In this document: in pieces, positions 27,241 to 35,929 of the stretch
Position numbering within the stretch: the first letter of the stretch is position 1
Layout of the letters: each line of letters opens with the position of its first letter
DNA from: Bacillota bacterium
GTDB taxonomy: Bacteria > Bacillota > Limnochordia > Darwinibacteriales > Darwinibacteriaceae
Assembly: GCA_012837385.1 (NCBI GenBank)
Contig: DURH01000031.1
Span: forward strand, 1 to 64,000
Direction of reading: 5' to 3'
Length of the DNA stretch: 64,000 nt
Program-made: the position numbers and the translations under genes
The notes under the pieces: model-generated
Databases searched by the model: none
Seen by the model: the letters and a program-made list of their open reading frames with translations, nothing else
What the model was told of the DNA's origin: nothing

Positions 27241-28577
27241 TTACTCGCTTCTTGGGCTGTGGCCAATGCCTTCTTCAGCGCTTTGCGGTAAGGGCCATTG
27301 CCCTGCTTGGCAGATGCCAGCACCTGTTCTAAAAAGGCCACTGCGTCTTCTCCCCCATAACGGGCAATGGAGAGGGCCATATTGGCCTTTTCTTCGTTCT
27401 CCTGAGGATAATGCTCGAAAATCTCCTTGAGCAGACTCCACCTGCGCTTGCTTGGGGGGCCGCTGGCCAAGAAGACCGCCAGATAGGGCAGGAGCGGGGA
27501 GTCCCGGTGAGCTCTGGCGAAACGGCGCATGGCCGGCAGGGCCTTGCTTTCAAAGGATTTCAGCAAAGACCAGCACTCGAAGAATAGAGGATCATCCCAC
27601 TCCAGTTCAGCTAAGAGCTCCAAAATCACATCGCTCACCTGGCTGAGTTTCCACCGGTTGCAGTACACCAGGAGCCGCAGTAGGAAGCGACCGTCAACTC
27701 CTTCGTGAACTAGGCGGACTTCCAAGCTCATGGTGATCAGGTCCACCGCTGTTTGGTCCGGCTCCACATCGAGGAATTCGAAACCGGTGAAAAAGCTGTC
27801 CAGGAAAGTGTCATACTCATCACGTTCCAGGGCGATATTCATATCTGTATACCCCGAACCTCCCTGCCGGAAGTTGCGGAAGACACCCAGTTCGGCCACG
27901 ACGTTGCCCTTGATCTTCTTGCGTTTCTGCCTTTCCACAGCCAGATCTTCCAGGGGATAATTGAAGTATGGGGTGACTCGCAGATTATCCATCAAGGTCT
28001 GCAGCCCAGACAAGGCCACCTGAATGCGGGGATGGCTCACCTGCAGCCACAAGGGCCGAAGGCGGGCTCCCCTGAGCATCTTCGCCCCTGCCCTTCCCAA
28101 CAGATAAGCTAATCTAGGTTCAACCTCAGAAGTCTCTTGGTGCAGCAGCCGGTGTGCTCCGCGCAGAATGTCATCGAGATCATCCTGCATGTAATCCTGA
28201 TCCGAGGCATACACCTTCATCATCTGGGTGTACACATTCAGCCGCCAGCGCAGCCGCACAGCTGCTCCCTGCAGAAAACGATCCACCACATATTGAATGT
28301 CCAGGGGGAACTGGAACTTAGTCAAGTCACTGAGCAGGCTTTCCATGGAGAGCTCTACTTCGGCCTGGGCTTTCACCAGATCTCTTTTGCTCCTCAACCC
28401 TGCATTAAGCAGGGCAGCCACGATGAGCAGCTCCAGGGAAGCAGTATAAGCCGCCAGCATCAGGTCCCGCTCGTAGAAGAACATGCTTTCCTTAATCTCT
28501 AGGCAGGAAGACACGAAGCCATCTACTGTTGTTATCTCTTTAATCTCTTCAAGCAGCTCACGATAGTCTCTCTGCAC
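27237..28577 (-). CDS. Uncharacterised helical protein
   Basis: A 446-residue protein that I do not recognise. It has no signal peptide; one moderately hydrophobic stretch (LAAYTASLELLIVAALLNAGL, residues ~41-61) could be a buried helix. Predicted structure is almost all helical, with a charged middle (AVERQKRKKIKGN) and a C-terminal part suggesting HEAT-like or TPR-like helical pairs (SIARYGGEDAVAFLEQVLASAK). GTG start with GGGGGTG upstream; 11 bases follow rnhA. Codon usage and base composition look like the neighbours. Function cannot be assigned. Confidence 0.7.
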   Translation of the reverse strand: MQRDYRELLEEIKEITTVDGFVSSCLEIKESMFFYERDLMLAAYTASLELLIVAALLNAGLRSKRDLVKAQAEVELSMESLLSDLTKFQFPLDIQYVVDRFLQGAAVRLRWRLNVYTQMMKVYASDQDYMQDDLDDILRGAHRLLHQETSEVEPRLAYLLGRAGAKMLRGARLRPLWLQVSHPRIQVALSGLQTLMDNLRVTPYFNYPLEDLAVERQKRKKIKGNVVAELGVFRNFRQGGSGYTDMNIALERDEYDTFLDSFFTGFEFLDVEPDQTAVDLITMSLEVRLVHEGVDGRFLLRLLVYCNRWKLSQVSDVILELLAELEWDDPLFFECWSLLKSFESKALPAMRRFARAHRDSPLLPYLAVFLASGPPSKRRWSLLKEIFEHYPQENEEKANMALSIARYGGEDAVAFLEQVLASAKQGNGPYRKALKKALATAQEASN

Positions 28578-28588
28578 TGCTGCACCCC

Positions 28589-29035
28589 CTAACGCCCTGA
28601 CGCAATCGCGGCCCGAGCAAGCTCATCACAGCGGTTGTTATCTTCATTATCACTGTGCCCGCGGACCTTTATCCATTCTATATCATGGACTTTGGCAAGC
28701 GTGATCAAACGCCGCCAGAGATCATCGTTGCTCACTGGCTGCTTTCTCGCGTTTACCCATCCGTTTCTCTGCCAGTTCTCAACCCAACCTTGGTTGAAGG
28801 CATTGATCAAATAGGCGCTGTCTGAGTAAAGCTTTACCCGGCAGGGCTTCTTCAGCCTCTCCAGAGCCTTAATGGCCGCCATAAGCTCCATACGTTGATT
28901 GGTCGTCTCTGGGTCAAACCCGGATATTTCCTGCTCATGGCTGCCATAGCGAAGGATGGCTGCCCATCCACCCGGGCCTGGGTTGCCGCTGCATGCCCCG
29001 TCAGTGTAAATCTCCACCTGCGGCCTCAGAGTCAT
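28589..29035 (-). CDS. rnhA: Ribonuclease HI
   Basis: Degrades the RNA strand of RNA-DNA hybrids. The 148-residue product shows the four acidic catalytic residues: YTDGACSGNPG, the Glu in NQRMELMAAI, Asp in LYSDSAYL and Asp in the C-terminal DNNRCDELA, along with the VRGHSDNEDN loop. The ATG at 29035 (MTLRPQVEIYTDG) is taken in place of the longer track ORF. It is divergent from the RING-finger gene, whose promoter lies in the 101-base gap, and it probably shares a transcript with the unknown gene downstream. Confidence 0.94.
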   Translation of the reverse strand: MTLRPQVEIYTDGACSGNPGPGGWAAILRYGSHEQEISGFDPETTNQRMELMAAIKALERLKKPCRVKLYSDSAYLINAFNQGWVENWQRNGWVNARKQPVSNDDLWRRLITLAKVHDIEWIKVRGHSDNEDNNRCDELARAAIASGR

Positions 29036-29059
29036 CACTCCTCTTCCCCAGCTCCTCAA

Positions 29060-29088
29060 TTGGCAGGGCTGGGACAAAGTGTTACAAT
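29060..29088 (+). promoter_or_regulatory. Strong sigma-A promoter of the RING-finger membrane protein
   Basis: TTGGCA and TACAAT at a 17-base spacing, each five of six to consensus. The predicted start leaves a leader of about 40 bases. A second weak TATACG lies downstream at 29105-29110. Confidence 0.65.
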
Positions 29089-29136
29089 ATTAATAATACC
29101 ATACTATACGATCTTTGGTGTTTGGGGAGAGAAGAC

Positions 29137-29904
29137 ATGGCTGGAAAAACTGAAAAAATCACCACAGGAGAAACCCACGCGGGGCAACCCTGCATCCTCT
29201 GTCAAAAGACCATCACGGCTTCTGATGAGATCGTGATCTGCCCGCGCTGCCGCAGCGTACAGCACGCGGACTGCTGGAAAGCCAAGGGCGGCTGCGGAAG
29301 GGCTGGGTGTCCCCAGGTTGCCCAAGCTGTGCTGGGAGACAGGCCGGAAGGAGACGGCCCGCCTCCCCCTGTATCTAAGAAGGTTATCATTGGCAGTGTG
29401 CTGGCGGTGGCCCTCCTAGCCCTCTATATCATCTTCCGGCCGGCGCCTCCAGACCCAGCCATGGGCCGGGCCAAAGTTGTGTTTATGGGCGAGGCAGCTT
29501 ACGACCTCAGTGAAGTCATCACCGAGCTGGCAGATGCCTGGAATGCCTCCCATGAAGAGATCTATATCGATCTGCAGCTTCTTCCACCTGCAGCCATGGA
29601 TACCAAACTAATAGTGCTCATCGCCGCGGGAGAAGCGCCAGATGTGATCGCCCTCTCCGAAGAACGCTTCAATTTCTTCCTAGAACAAGGAGCGCTGCTG
29701 GCCCTGGGCCAGGATGAGGCAGGCAGCCCTATCTATGGGGTACAACACCCTGCACAGTTGTCCACATTGGTAGTGTGGGGAGACACTGAGTACCCTGAAG
29801 AAGCCCTAGAAGTATTGCACTATTTCCAGGAGAATATTCCCCCCGCGGACCTGGATGCACTGCGGGAGCTGCCAACCAACCCCCTCCCCCTATTTGGCCT
29901 ATAA
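29137..29904 (+). CDS. RING-finger / membrane / solute-binding-like fusion protein
   Basis: An unusual 255-residue three-part protein. Residues ~18-60 carry a C4HC3 zinc-finger pattern (CILC, CPRC, QHADCW, GCGRAGC) resembling the prokaryotic RING finger family 1. Residues ~86-106 (VIIGSVLAVALLALYIIF) form one membrane segment. The rest looks like the N-lobe of a type 1 ABC solute-binding protein (ITELADAWNASHEEIYIDLQLLP, IAAGEAPDVIALSEE) without a C-lobe. The finger would be cytosolic and the binding-like domain outside. ATG start preceded by GGGGAGAGAAGAC; strong promoter upstream. The role is unknown. Confidence 0.7.
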   Translation: MAGKTEKITTGETHAGQPCILCQKTITASDEIVICPRCRSVQHADCWKAKGGCGRAGCPQVAQAVLGDRPEGDGPPPPVSKKVIIGSVLAVALLALYIIFRPAPPDPAMGRAKVVFMGEAAYDLSEVITELADAWNASHEEIYIDLQLLPPAAMDTKLIVLIAAGEAPDVIALSEERFNFFLEQGALLALGQDEAGSPIYGVQHPAQLSTLVVWGDTEYPEEALEVLHYFQENIPPADLDALRELPTNPLPLFGL

Positions 29905-29919
29905 GAACCGGTATACGAA

Positions 29920-29947
29920 AAAGAGGCACTCTCGAGAGTGCCTCTTT
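29920..29947. terminator. Bidirectional terminator, perfect 28-bp palindrome
   Basis: A perfect inverted repeat (half-site AAAGAGGCACTCTC) lies between the convergent RING-finger and lemA genes, with A/T runs at both ends, so it can terminate transcription in both directions. Confidence 0.85.
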
Positions 29948-29949
29948 CC

Positions 29950-30522
29950 TTAGAAGTTCACCTGAGGAACCTGCTGGGCTCCAGGAGATGCTTCAAAGAA
30001 GGACCGCGCCTCCATACCCATCACACTGGCGAAGATGTTCATGGGGAACCGGCGGATTGTGGTGTTCCAAGTCTGCACAGACTCGTTGAAACGCATCCGC
30101 TCGGTGGCAATGCGATTCTCCGTTCCAGCCAGCTCATCTTGGAGCCGGATAAAGCTGGTGTCAGCCTTCAACTCTGGATAAGCCTCACTGATAGCCAGGA
30201 GCCGCCCGAGAGCAGAGTCCAAACTGGCGTTGGCCTCCATTTGGTCCTCGGGAGTCCGAGCTGCCAACAGACGAGACCGGGCATCGGCCACATCAGCAAA
30301 CACCTGCTGTTCATGGCTGGCATAGCCCTTAACAGTCTCCACCAGATTGGGGATCAAATCCGCCCTGCGCTGCAGCTGGTTCTCCACCTGCGCCCAACGG
30401 GCCTCAACAGTTTCGTCTAGTTCCACTAACCGATTGTAGCGTGAAATGAAATTGGCGCCGATTAGTACTACAATTATTGCAATGATGATGAGCACTAGGG
30501 TTCCTTTTTTCAATCTCTCCAC
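29950..30522 (-). CDS. LemA family protein
   Basis: A 190-residue LemA protein: one N-terminal membrane helix (about residues 8-27, LVLIIIAIIVVLIGANFIS) followed by the family helix SRYNRLVELDETVEARWAQVENQLQRRADLIPNLVETVKGYA and a coiled four-helix extracytoplasmic domain. LemA proteins are widespread and poorly understood; they are often paired with a TPM-domain protein, as here. GTG start (MERLKKG) 15 bases after the partner gene. A TTG three codons on is also plausible because AGGAG is close to the GTG. Confidence 0.92.
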   Translation of the reverse strand: MERLKKGTLVLIIIAIIVVLIGANFISRYNRLVELDETVEARWAQVENQLQRRADLIPNLVETVKGYASHEQQVFADVADARSRLLAARTPEDQMEANASLDSALGRLLAISEAYPELKADTSFIRLQDELAGTENRIATERMRFNESVQTWNTTIRRFPMNIFASVMGMEARSFFEASPGAQQVPQVNF

Positions 30523-30537
30523 TCTCCTTTTCCATCC

Positions 30538-31302
30538 TTAGAATCGCCTTCCTGCTCCTCCGCCACCGCTGCGCCCCCCGCCAAATCCTCCAAATCCACC
30601 GGAAGGTCTCGAACCGCCAAACCCTCCGCCAGTCCGCGGGCCGCCAAAGGTAGGGCCAGGGACAAAGATAGTCCTACGGCCCGAGCCTCCGCCTGATCCA
30701 CCGCTGCCACTAGGTGGATAGCGGCGGCCACGGCGCAGCATCAACACAATCAACAGGAAGATGAAAAAAGAAAACAGCCAGCCATAGTCTTCCTTTTTCT
30801 CTTCAGCCATTTCAAACTTCTCTCCCGCTAAAATGCGGGCGTAGGCCTTGGCCATGGCAGTGAGCCCAGCCCCATAGTCGCCATCCTTGAAGTGTGGTAG
30901 TCCTTCCTGGTCAATGACCGCTCCAATCAGGCCATCGGGAAGCACGCCCTCCAGCCCGTACCCAGGCTCCACTTCAATGGCCCCCTCGACCACGGCCAGG
31001 AGCATCAAGAGGCCGCTGTCCTCTTGTCCCCCGATTTTCCACTCGTTAAACAGCCCTGTTGTGTATTCTTTAGGATCCATGGGATCAGTCGAGGTCACAG
31101 TCACCACTGCCAGCTCAACTCCCTGATCTTTCCTGAGCTGCTCAGCAAGGATCTGCAGTTCGGACTGGCTTTTCCGATCCAGCACATTGGCAAAGTCGTT
31201 CACATAACCCTGCGGTTTTGGATAGGCTGCCCAAACCGAACAGGCCAAAGCAAGGACAATCAAGACTGTGCACAACCAAAGGGCCTTCCTGCTTCTGTTC
31301 AT
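30538..31302 (-). CDS. TPM-domain membrane protein (YgcG-like)
   Basis: A 254-residue exported protein. It has a signal peptide (ALWLCTVLIVLALACSVWA), then a TPM domain (residues ~30-175) with YVNDFANVLDRKSQSELQILAEQL and VEPGYGLEGVLPDGLIG. A second membrane helix follows (LFSFFIFLLIVLML, ~190-205), and a glycine/serine-rich tail GGFGGFGGGRSGGGGAG closes it. This is the YgcG/LemA-partner architecture. The low-complexity tail is typical. ATG start with GAGGTAGAAT upstream; 3 bases separate it from the flavin reductase gene. Confidence 0.9.
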   Translation of the reverse strand: MNRSRKALWLCTVLIVLALACSVWAAYPKPQGYVNDFANVLDRKSQSELQILAEQLRKDQGVELAVVTVTSTDPMDPKEYTTGLFNEWKIGGQEDSGLLMLLAVVEGAIEVEPGYGLEGVLPDGLIGAVIDQEGLPHFKDGDYGAGLTAMAKAYARILAGEKFEMAEEKKEDYGWLFSFFIFLLIVLMLRRGRRYPPSGSGGSGGGSGRRTIFVPGPTFGGPRTGGGFGGSRPSGGFGGFGGGRSGGGGAGRRF

Positions 31303-31305
31303 ATT

Positions 31306-31866
31306 CTACCTCTTTCTTCTAACCCACTCCCCGTGACGCCCTAGGGCCTCCCCTAGGCGGTAGTACCCACCGAAGGCATAGACCAGAGCATCAGCACGGG
31401 CCAGGTCAAAGCGGTGATCCACTGCACACTGCTCGTCATAGTGCACGGCGAGCACTTCTCCTAAGAACAGATCATGGCTGCCCAAGGAGAGCTCCTGCAC
31501 CACCCTGCATTCCAGGTTCACCGGGCACTCTGCAATCAAGGGTGCTTGGACAGACTGGCCGGGCAGGGCGGTAAATCCGCAGCGGGCGAATTTATCGGCA
31601 TCGCGGCCGCTGATAGTGCCGCAGAAATCCACCAGTTCTACCTGGGAAGCCTGGGGAATATTCACCACAAACTCGCCTGATCGCTTAATTATATCATACG
31701 AATAGCGCTCCGGGCGAATACCCACACCAATTATCGGTGGATCGGAGCTGGCTACTCCACACCACCCCAAAGTGATGATGTTTGCCTGGCCAGCATCCTG
31801 GCAGCTCACCAAGACAGGTGGCACTGGATACAGCCAGGGCGCCGCAGTGCGGGTCACTTTGGCCAC
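31306..31866 (-). CDS. Flavin reductase-like FMN-binding protein
   Basis: A 186-residue protein of the flavin reductase-like split-barrel family, likely FMN-binding. It carries VSCQDAGQANIITLGWCGVASSDPPIIGVGI, the usual flavin-binding start, and the ERYSYDIIKRSGEFVVNIP and FCGTISGRDADKF segments. The GTG at 31866 (MAKVTRTAAPW) with AGGGGG eight bases upstream is preferred over the track start, which would overlap yigZ. Members act as flavin reductases or as NADH/FMN oxidoreductases in metabolic pathways; substrate unknown. Confidence 0.85.
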   Translation of the reverse strand: MAKVTRTAAPWLYPVPPVLVSCQDAGQANIITLGWCGVASSDPPIIGVGIRPERYSYDIIKRSGEFVVNIPQASQVELVDFCGTISGRDADKFARCGFTALPGQSVQAPLIAECPVNLECRVVQELSLGSHDLFLGEVLAVHYDEQCAVDHRFDLARADALVYAFGGYYRLGEALGRHGEWVRRKR

Positions 31867-31925
31867 TGTACATTCCCCCTTATTTACCTGCTGACCAACG
31901 GAAGTAGGGAGGATAATTCTCCTCC

Positions 31926-32570
31926 TCAACTCTCCTCTCCTGCAGGTAGGGCTCGATAAACTTCCTCCCCTTCCTTCCACTGGAAGTCATTGGCAGTCAG
32001 CTCCTGAATGACCTGCCGCAGCGGCTCCCTTTCTGGGGAGAACAGTAGAACCTGAAAGGTGACGCGCTCCAGATATTGGGTGTCAGCAAGAAAAACGCCC
32101 TGGGTCATCAGTTCATTTTGAATCCTGCCAGAATGGACGTAATCCACTGTAATACCGACTTTAGTTGCGGGAACCATGCGCACGATCCCCGCCTCCTTCA
32201 CTGCTTCACGGGCCGCTCCCCCATAGGCTCGCACTAAGCCCCCCCGGCCCAGGAGGGTGCCGCCGAAGTAGCGTGTAACCACCACTGCAGTGTTCACAAG
32301 GTCGTGGGCCTTGAGCACTTCCAAGACTGGCAGCCCTGCAGTGCCGCTGGGCTCGTTGTCATCGCTGTACTTCTGGATTTCCTGGTTAATTCCTATGATA
32401 TAAGCAGGTACATTATGGGTGGCGCTCCAATGCTCCTTGCGCACTTCCTCAATAAACCCCTCAGCCTCTTCACGGGTCTGAACGGGTTTAATGCGCGCGA
32501 TGAATTTCGACTTCTTTTCAATCAGGGTGATCTCTGCTTCCCGCGCCACCGTCCTGTACTCTACCAGCAT
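31926..32570 (-). CDS. yigZ: YigZ/IMPACT family protein
   Basis: A 214-residue protein of the YigZ (UPF0029/IMPACT) family. The N-terminal IMPACT domain carries KKSKFIARIKPVQTREEAEGFIEEV and the diagnostic SDDNEPSGTAGLPVLEVLK followed by VVVTRYFGGTLLGRGGLVRAYGGAA. A C-terminal ~60-residue domain (DUF1949-like) follows. Bacterial members have no settled role; IMPACT in eukaryotes modulates translation control. ATG start with GCGAGGTGG upstream. It heads a likely operon with the flavin reductase, TPM and lemA genes. Confidence 0.92.
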   Translation of the reverse strand: MLVEYRTVAREAEITLIEKKSKFIARIKPVQTREEAEGFIEEVRKEHWSATHNVPAYIIGINQEIQKYSDDNEPSGTAGLPVLEVLKAHDLVNTAVVVTRYFGGTLLGRGGLVRAYGGAAREAVKEAGIVRMVPATKVGITVDYVHSGRIQNELMTQGVFLADTQYLERVTFQVLLFSPEREPLRQVIQELTANDFQWKEGEEVYRALPAGEES

Positions 32571-32602
32571 ATTACCACCTCGCCTTAGGGTTCAACATTT
32601 CT

Positions 32603-32631
32603 TTGCATCTTCCTTCCAGGTCTGCTATTCT
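32603..32631 (+). promoter_or_regulatory. Candidate promoter of tex
   Basis: TTGCAT and TATTCT at 17-base spacing, 22 bases before the tex start. Matches are three and four of six, so this is a weak call. Confidence 0.35.
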
Positions 32632-32653
32632 AATCACGAAGGAGTGGATAGGC

Positions 32654-34810
32654 ATGCAGATTATCAAACAGCTGGCAGCTGAGCTAGGTATTAGGCCGGC
32701 CCAAGCTGAACAGACAGTTAAGCTCTTGGATGAAGGCAACACCATTCCCTTTATCGCCCGCTATCGTAAAGAGGCCACTGGTGAGCTGGATGAAACGGTA
32801 ATTCGAGCTCTGTCGGAGCGCCTGGTCTACCTGCGCAGCCTCCAGAACCGCAAAGAGGAGATCTCCAGGCTGATTGAGGCCCAGGAAAAACTCACTCCCG
32901 AGATTTCTGCCTCCATTACGGCGGCTAACACCCTGCAGGAACTGGAGGATATCTACCGTCCCTTCAGGCCCAAGCGCAGAACCAGAGCGTCTGCAGCCAA
33001 GGAGAAGGGTTTAGAGCCCCTGGCGGAGCAGCTCCTGGCCCAGGACGGGCGAAATCCGCAAGTGCTGGCTGAACCCTTTTTGAGTGCTGAGGTCACCACG
33101 GTGGAAGATGCCCTGCAGGGAGCTCAGGATATTCTCGCTGAGCAGTTCACAGATGATCCCAGCAACCGGGCCTTAATCCGCAAGTTCACCTATGATACGG
33201 GCCTACTGGCGGTGGAAAGGACTGCCGATGAAGACATCCCCGAGGCAGACGAATTCCAGATGTACTTCGATTACTTCGAGGATGTGTCAAAAATACCACC
33301 CCACCGCATCTTGGCTATTAATCGGGGAGAGCGCCTGGGTGTGTTGAAGGTGAAGATCCAAGTGGATGTCAACCGCATCCACTCCCTGCTCAGCAGAGAG
33401 ATTGTTACTAATCCCGCCTCTCCAGCCGCGGCCTATGTGCAGGCCGCTATCGAGGACGGCTATGCGCGGCTTTTAGCTCCCAGCTTGGAGCGGGATATAC
33501 GAAATGCCCTCACGGAGAAGGCGGAAGAACATGCCATCCAGATCTTTGCCAAGAATCTCAGGGATCTCTTGATGCAGAGTCCCGTGCGGGGACGCAGGGT
33601 GTTAGGCATTGATCCAGCTTTCCGAACCGGCTGCAAAGCAGCTGCGGTGGATGAGTTTGGCCAGCTCTTAGAGTATACCACCATCTACCCCCATGAACCG
33701 CAGAAGAAATGGAGAGAAGCCCTGCACATCCTGGCTTCCTTGGTTAACAAACATGGACTCACCTTGGTCACCATTGGCAACGGGACTGCGAGCAGGGAAA
33801 CGGAACAGCTGGTGGCAGAGCTAATCAGAGAACACTGCCCCACCCTGCAGTATCTTGTGGTGAACGAGGCTGGTGCCTCTGTCTATTCCGCCTCAGAACT
33901 GGCCAGGGAAGAGTTCCCTGACTTGGATGTGTCCATGAGGGGTGCTGTTTCCATTGCCCGCAGAGTGCAGGATCCCCTGGCTGAACTGGTGAAGATCGAG
34001 CCCAAATCCATTGGTGTGGGCCAGTACCAGCATGATGTGAACCAAAAGGAACTAGCCGGAACTTTAGATGCAGTGGTAGAAAGCTGTGTTAACCATGTAG
34101 GTGTGGAACTGAACACGGCTTCCAGTGCCCTGTTGAGATATGTATCGGGCCTATCAGCCAGAGTCGCCCAGGAAATCGTGCACTACAGGACGGCAAACGG
34201 TATCTTCAAGAGCCGGACAGAGCTCAAGAAGGTGAAGGGATTGGGTGCCAAGACCTTCGAACAGGCTGCCGGCTTCCTGCGCATTGCCGATGGTGCACAT
34301 CCCCTTGATAACACCGCCGTGCATCCAGAATCCTACCCCTTGGCCAGGCAGATCCTGACGCTGATCGGCTGCAGTGAGGAGGACCTCCAGAACCGGGAAA
34401 ACTTGGATGCGATCAGAGAGAAACTGAAGGAGCTAGAACCAGATCAGGTGGGGGAAAAGCTGGGCGCAGGTGTTCCCACTGTACGGGACATTTTGGCCGC
34501 TTTGGGGCAGCCCGGCAGGGATCCCAGGGATGAGCTTCCTCCCCCGCTGTTTAGGGCAGATGTATTGAGCATCGAAGATCTCAGGCCAGGCATGGTTCTC
34601 AAAGGAACTGTGCAAAACGTGGTGGACTTCGGAGCCTTTGTAGATATTGGGGTCAAAAAGGCTGGGCTAGTGCATATCTCCCAGCTCAGCGACGGATTCG
34701 TACGGCACCCCACCGATGTGGTGCAGGTGGGAGACATAGTTACGGTGCGCATCCTAGGCGTGGACCCTAAACTAGAGCGAATCAGCCTTTCCATGAAAAC
34801 AGAGCGGTAA
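32654..34810 (+). CDS. tex: Tex family RNA-binding transcription accessory protein
   Basis: A 718-residue Tex protein. Order of domains: N-terminal helix-turn-helix and Tex core (LDEGNTIPFIARYRKEATGELDE), YqgF-like RNase H fold (GIDPAFRTGCKAAAVDEFGQ), helix-hairpin-helix region (LLRYVSGLSARVAQEIVHYRTANGIFKSR) and a C-terminal S1 RNA-binding domain (LKGTVQNVVDFGAFVDIGVKKAGLVHISQ). It binds nucleic acid and supports expression or stress tolerance in other bacteria. The ATG at 32654 (MQIIKQLAAELGI) with GAAGGAG nine bases upstream is preferred over the longer track ORF. Monocistronic, followed by a hairpin terminator. Confidence 0.96.
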   Translation: MQIIKQLAAELGIRPAQAEQTVKLLDEGNTIPFIARYRKEATGELDETVIRALSERLVYLRSLQNRKEEISRLIEAQEKLTPEISASITAANTLQELEDIYRPFRPKRRTRASAAKEKGLEPLAEQLLAQDGRNPQVLAEPFLSAEVTTVEDALQGAQDILAEQFTDDPSNRALIRKFTYDTGLLAVERTADEDIPEADEFQMYFDYFEDVSKIPPHRILAINRGERLGVLKVKIQVDVNRIHSLLSREIVTNPASPAAAYVQAAIEDGYARLLAPSLERDIRNALTEKAEEHAIQIFAKNLRDLLMQSPVRGRRVLGIDPAFRTGCKAAAVDEFGQLLEYTTIYPHEPQKKWREALHILASLVNKHGLTLVTIGNGTASRETEQLVAELIREHCPTLQYLVVNEAGASVYSASELAREEFPDLDVSMRGAVSIARRVQDPLAELVKIEPKSIGVGQYQHDVNQKELAGTLDAVVESCVNHVGVELNTASSALLRYVSGLSARVAQEIVHYRTANGIFKSRTELKKVKGLGAKTFEQAAGFLRIADGAHPLDNTAVHPESYPLARQILTLIGCSEEDLQNRENLDAIREKLKELEPDQVGEKLGAGVPTVRDILAALGQPGRDPRDELPPPLFRADVLSIEDLRPGMVLKGTVQNVVDFGAFVDIGVKKAGLVHISQLSDGFVRHPTDVVQVGDIVTVRILGVDPKLERISLSMKTER

Positions 34811-34812
34811 AA

Positions 34813-34837
34813 AAGAGCAGCCCAACGGGCTGCTCTT
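34813..34837 (-). terminator. Terminator for the pot operon
   Basis: Perfect 11-bp stem AAGAGCAGCCC with a 3-base loop; on the minus strand it is followed by a run of six T, serving the leftward potD transcript. On the plus strand it is followed by CCCC only. Confidence 0.75.
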
Positions 34838-34849
34838 CCCCTGTATAAG

Positions 34850-34881
34850 AGAGCTCGGGGATACCCCCGAGCTCTGGTTTT
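34850..34881 (+). terminator. Terminator for tex
   Basis: AGAGCTCGGGG pairs with CCCCGAGCTCT (11-bp stem, 4-base loop), followed by GGTTTT on the plus strand, so it stops the rightward tex transcript. Confidence 0.75.
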
Positions 34882-35929
34882 ACCTCAACTTGAACTCAAC
34901 ATAGATGTGTTCGTATTCTTCCAGTACACGTTCCACGCCAATGTAGAAGCTGGTGTTTTCCACCACCTCATCTGCCAGGTTGAGCATGGGATTGTCTCTG
35001 TAGTAATCGGGCAGAAGGGGTTCGGCTCCTTTATTGGGCGTAGTGAACTTGGTTAGATCCGCGATCCTAGCGGCAGTTTCCGGCCTCATAATGAAATCCA
35101 GGAACTGATAGGCACCATCTTTATTAGGCGCTTCTTTGGACATCACCCAAGAGTCGATGAAGATGGGCATCCCTTCGGTGGGAAAGACCGGCTGCAGCTT
35201 GGGATCTGCGGCATTACCCTTCACCGCCTGGTTGGAATACATAAACCCGGCTACCGCTTCTCCGTTGATCAGGGAATCTTCCGGAGTGTTGGTTTCGAAG
35301 CGCACAATATTGGGTTTCAGGGCAAAGAGCTTCTCCCTGGCTTCGGCAACCTTCGCAGGATCCGTCTCATTGTACTCGTAACCTAGGGATTTGAGCACAA
35401 TCCCCATGATCTCTACAGACCAATCCACCACAACCACTTTCTTCCGCAGCTCTTCCTGCCACAGATCGCTGTAAGTCGTGATGGGATCTGCACCCAGCTT
35501 CTCCACTTCTTCATGGTTCACAAGGAGCAGAGAGATGGAGATGGCGTAGGGGATGGAGTATTCACTGGTGGGGTCATAGTAATTGCCCAGGTACACAGGG
35601 TTGATGTTGGCGTAATTGGGCATCTGGGACTTATCCAATACGGCCAGCATACCGTTCTGCCGCAGAATATCCACCATGTAATCAGTGACTACAGCCAAAT
35701 CGTATTGATCAGGGTTCGCTTCCAGCAGAGACTGCATGTCTTCGTTAGAAGTTACTTCCTTGTAGTTGACTCGGATGCCCGTTTCCTTTTCAAACTCCTC
35801 AATGACCTCCCGGGGAATGAAATCTCCACCCCAAGTCATAAGGTTAACCTCTCCGTTAGCCGCCACTCCAGCAGGCACAGCAAGGATTAAAACAGCGACA
35901 ATGAGCAGTACAGTTTTTCTCATCTTCAC
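34880..35929 (-). CDS. potD: Spermidine/putrescine-binding protein PotD
   Basis: Extracytoplasmic polyamine-binding component of the PotABCD importer. The 349-residue product starts with a signal peptide (TVLLIVAVLILAVPAGVAA) that lacks a lipobox cysteine, unlike many Gram-positive binding proteins. The mature part opens with VNLMTWGGDFIPREVIEEFEKETGIRV and contains the family segments LAVVTDYMVDILRQNGMLAVLD and AVAGFMYSNQAVKG. GTG start with AGGAGG eight bases upstream, overlapping potC at GTGA. Without the lipobox it would be free unless held by an outer membrane or an uncleaved signal. Confidence 0.9.
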   Translation of the reverse strand: MKMRKTVLLIVAVLILAVPAGVAANGEVNLMTWGGDFIPREVIEEFEKETGIRVNYKEVTSNEDMQSLLEANPDQYDLAVVTDYMVDILRQNGMLAVLDKSQMPNYANINPVYLGNYYDPTSEYSIPYAISISLLLVNHEEVEKLGADPITTYSDLWQEELRKKVVVVDWSVEIMGIVLKSLGYEYNETDPAKVAEAREKLFALKPNIVRFETNTPEDSLINGEAVAGFMYSNQAVKGNAADPKLQPVFPTEGMPIFIDSWVMSKEAPNKDGAYQFLDFIMRPETAARIADLTKFTTPNKGAEPLLPDYYRDNPMLNLADEVVENTSFYIGVERVLEEYEHIYVEFKLR

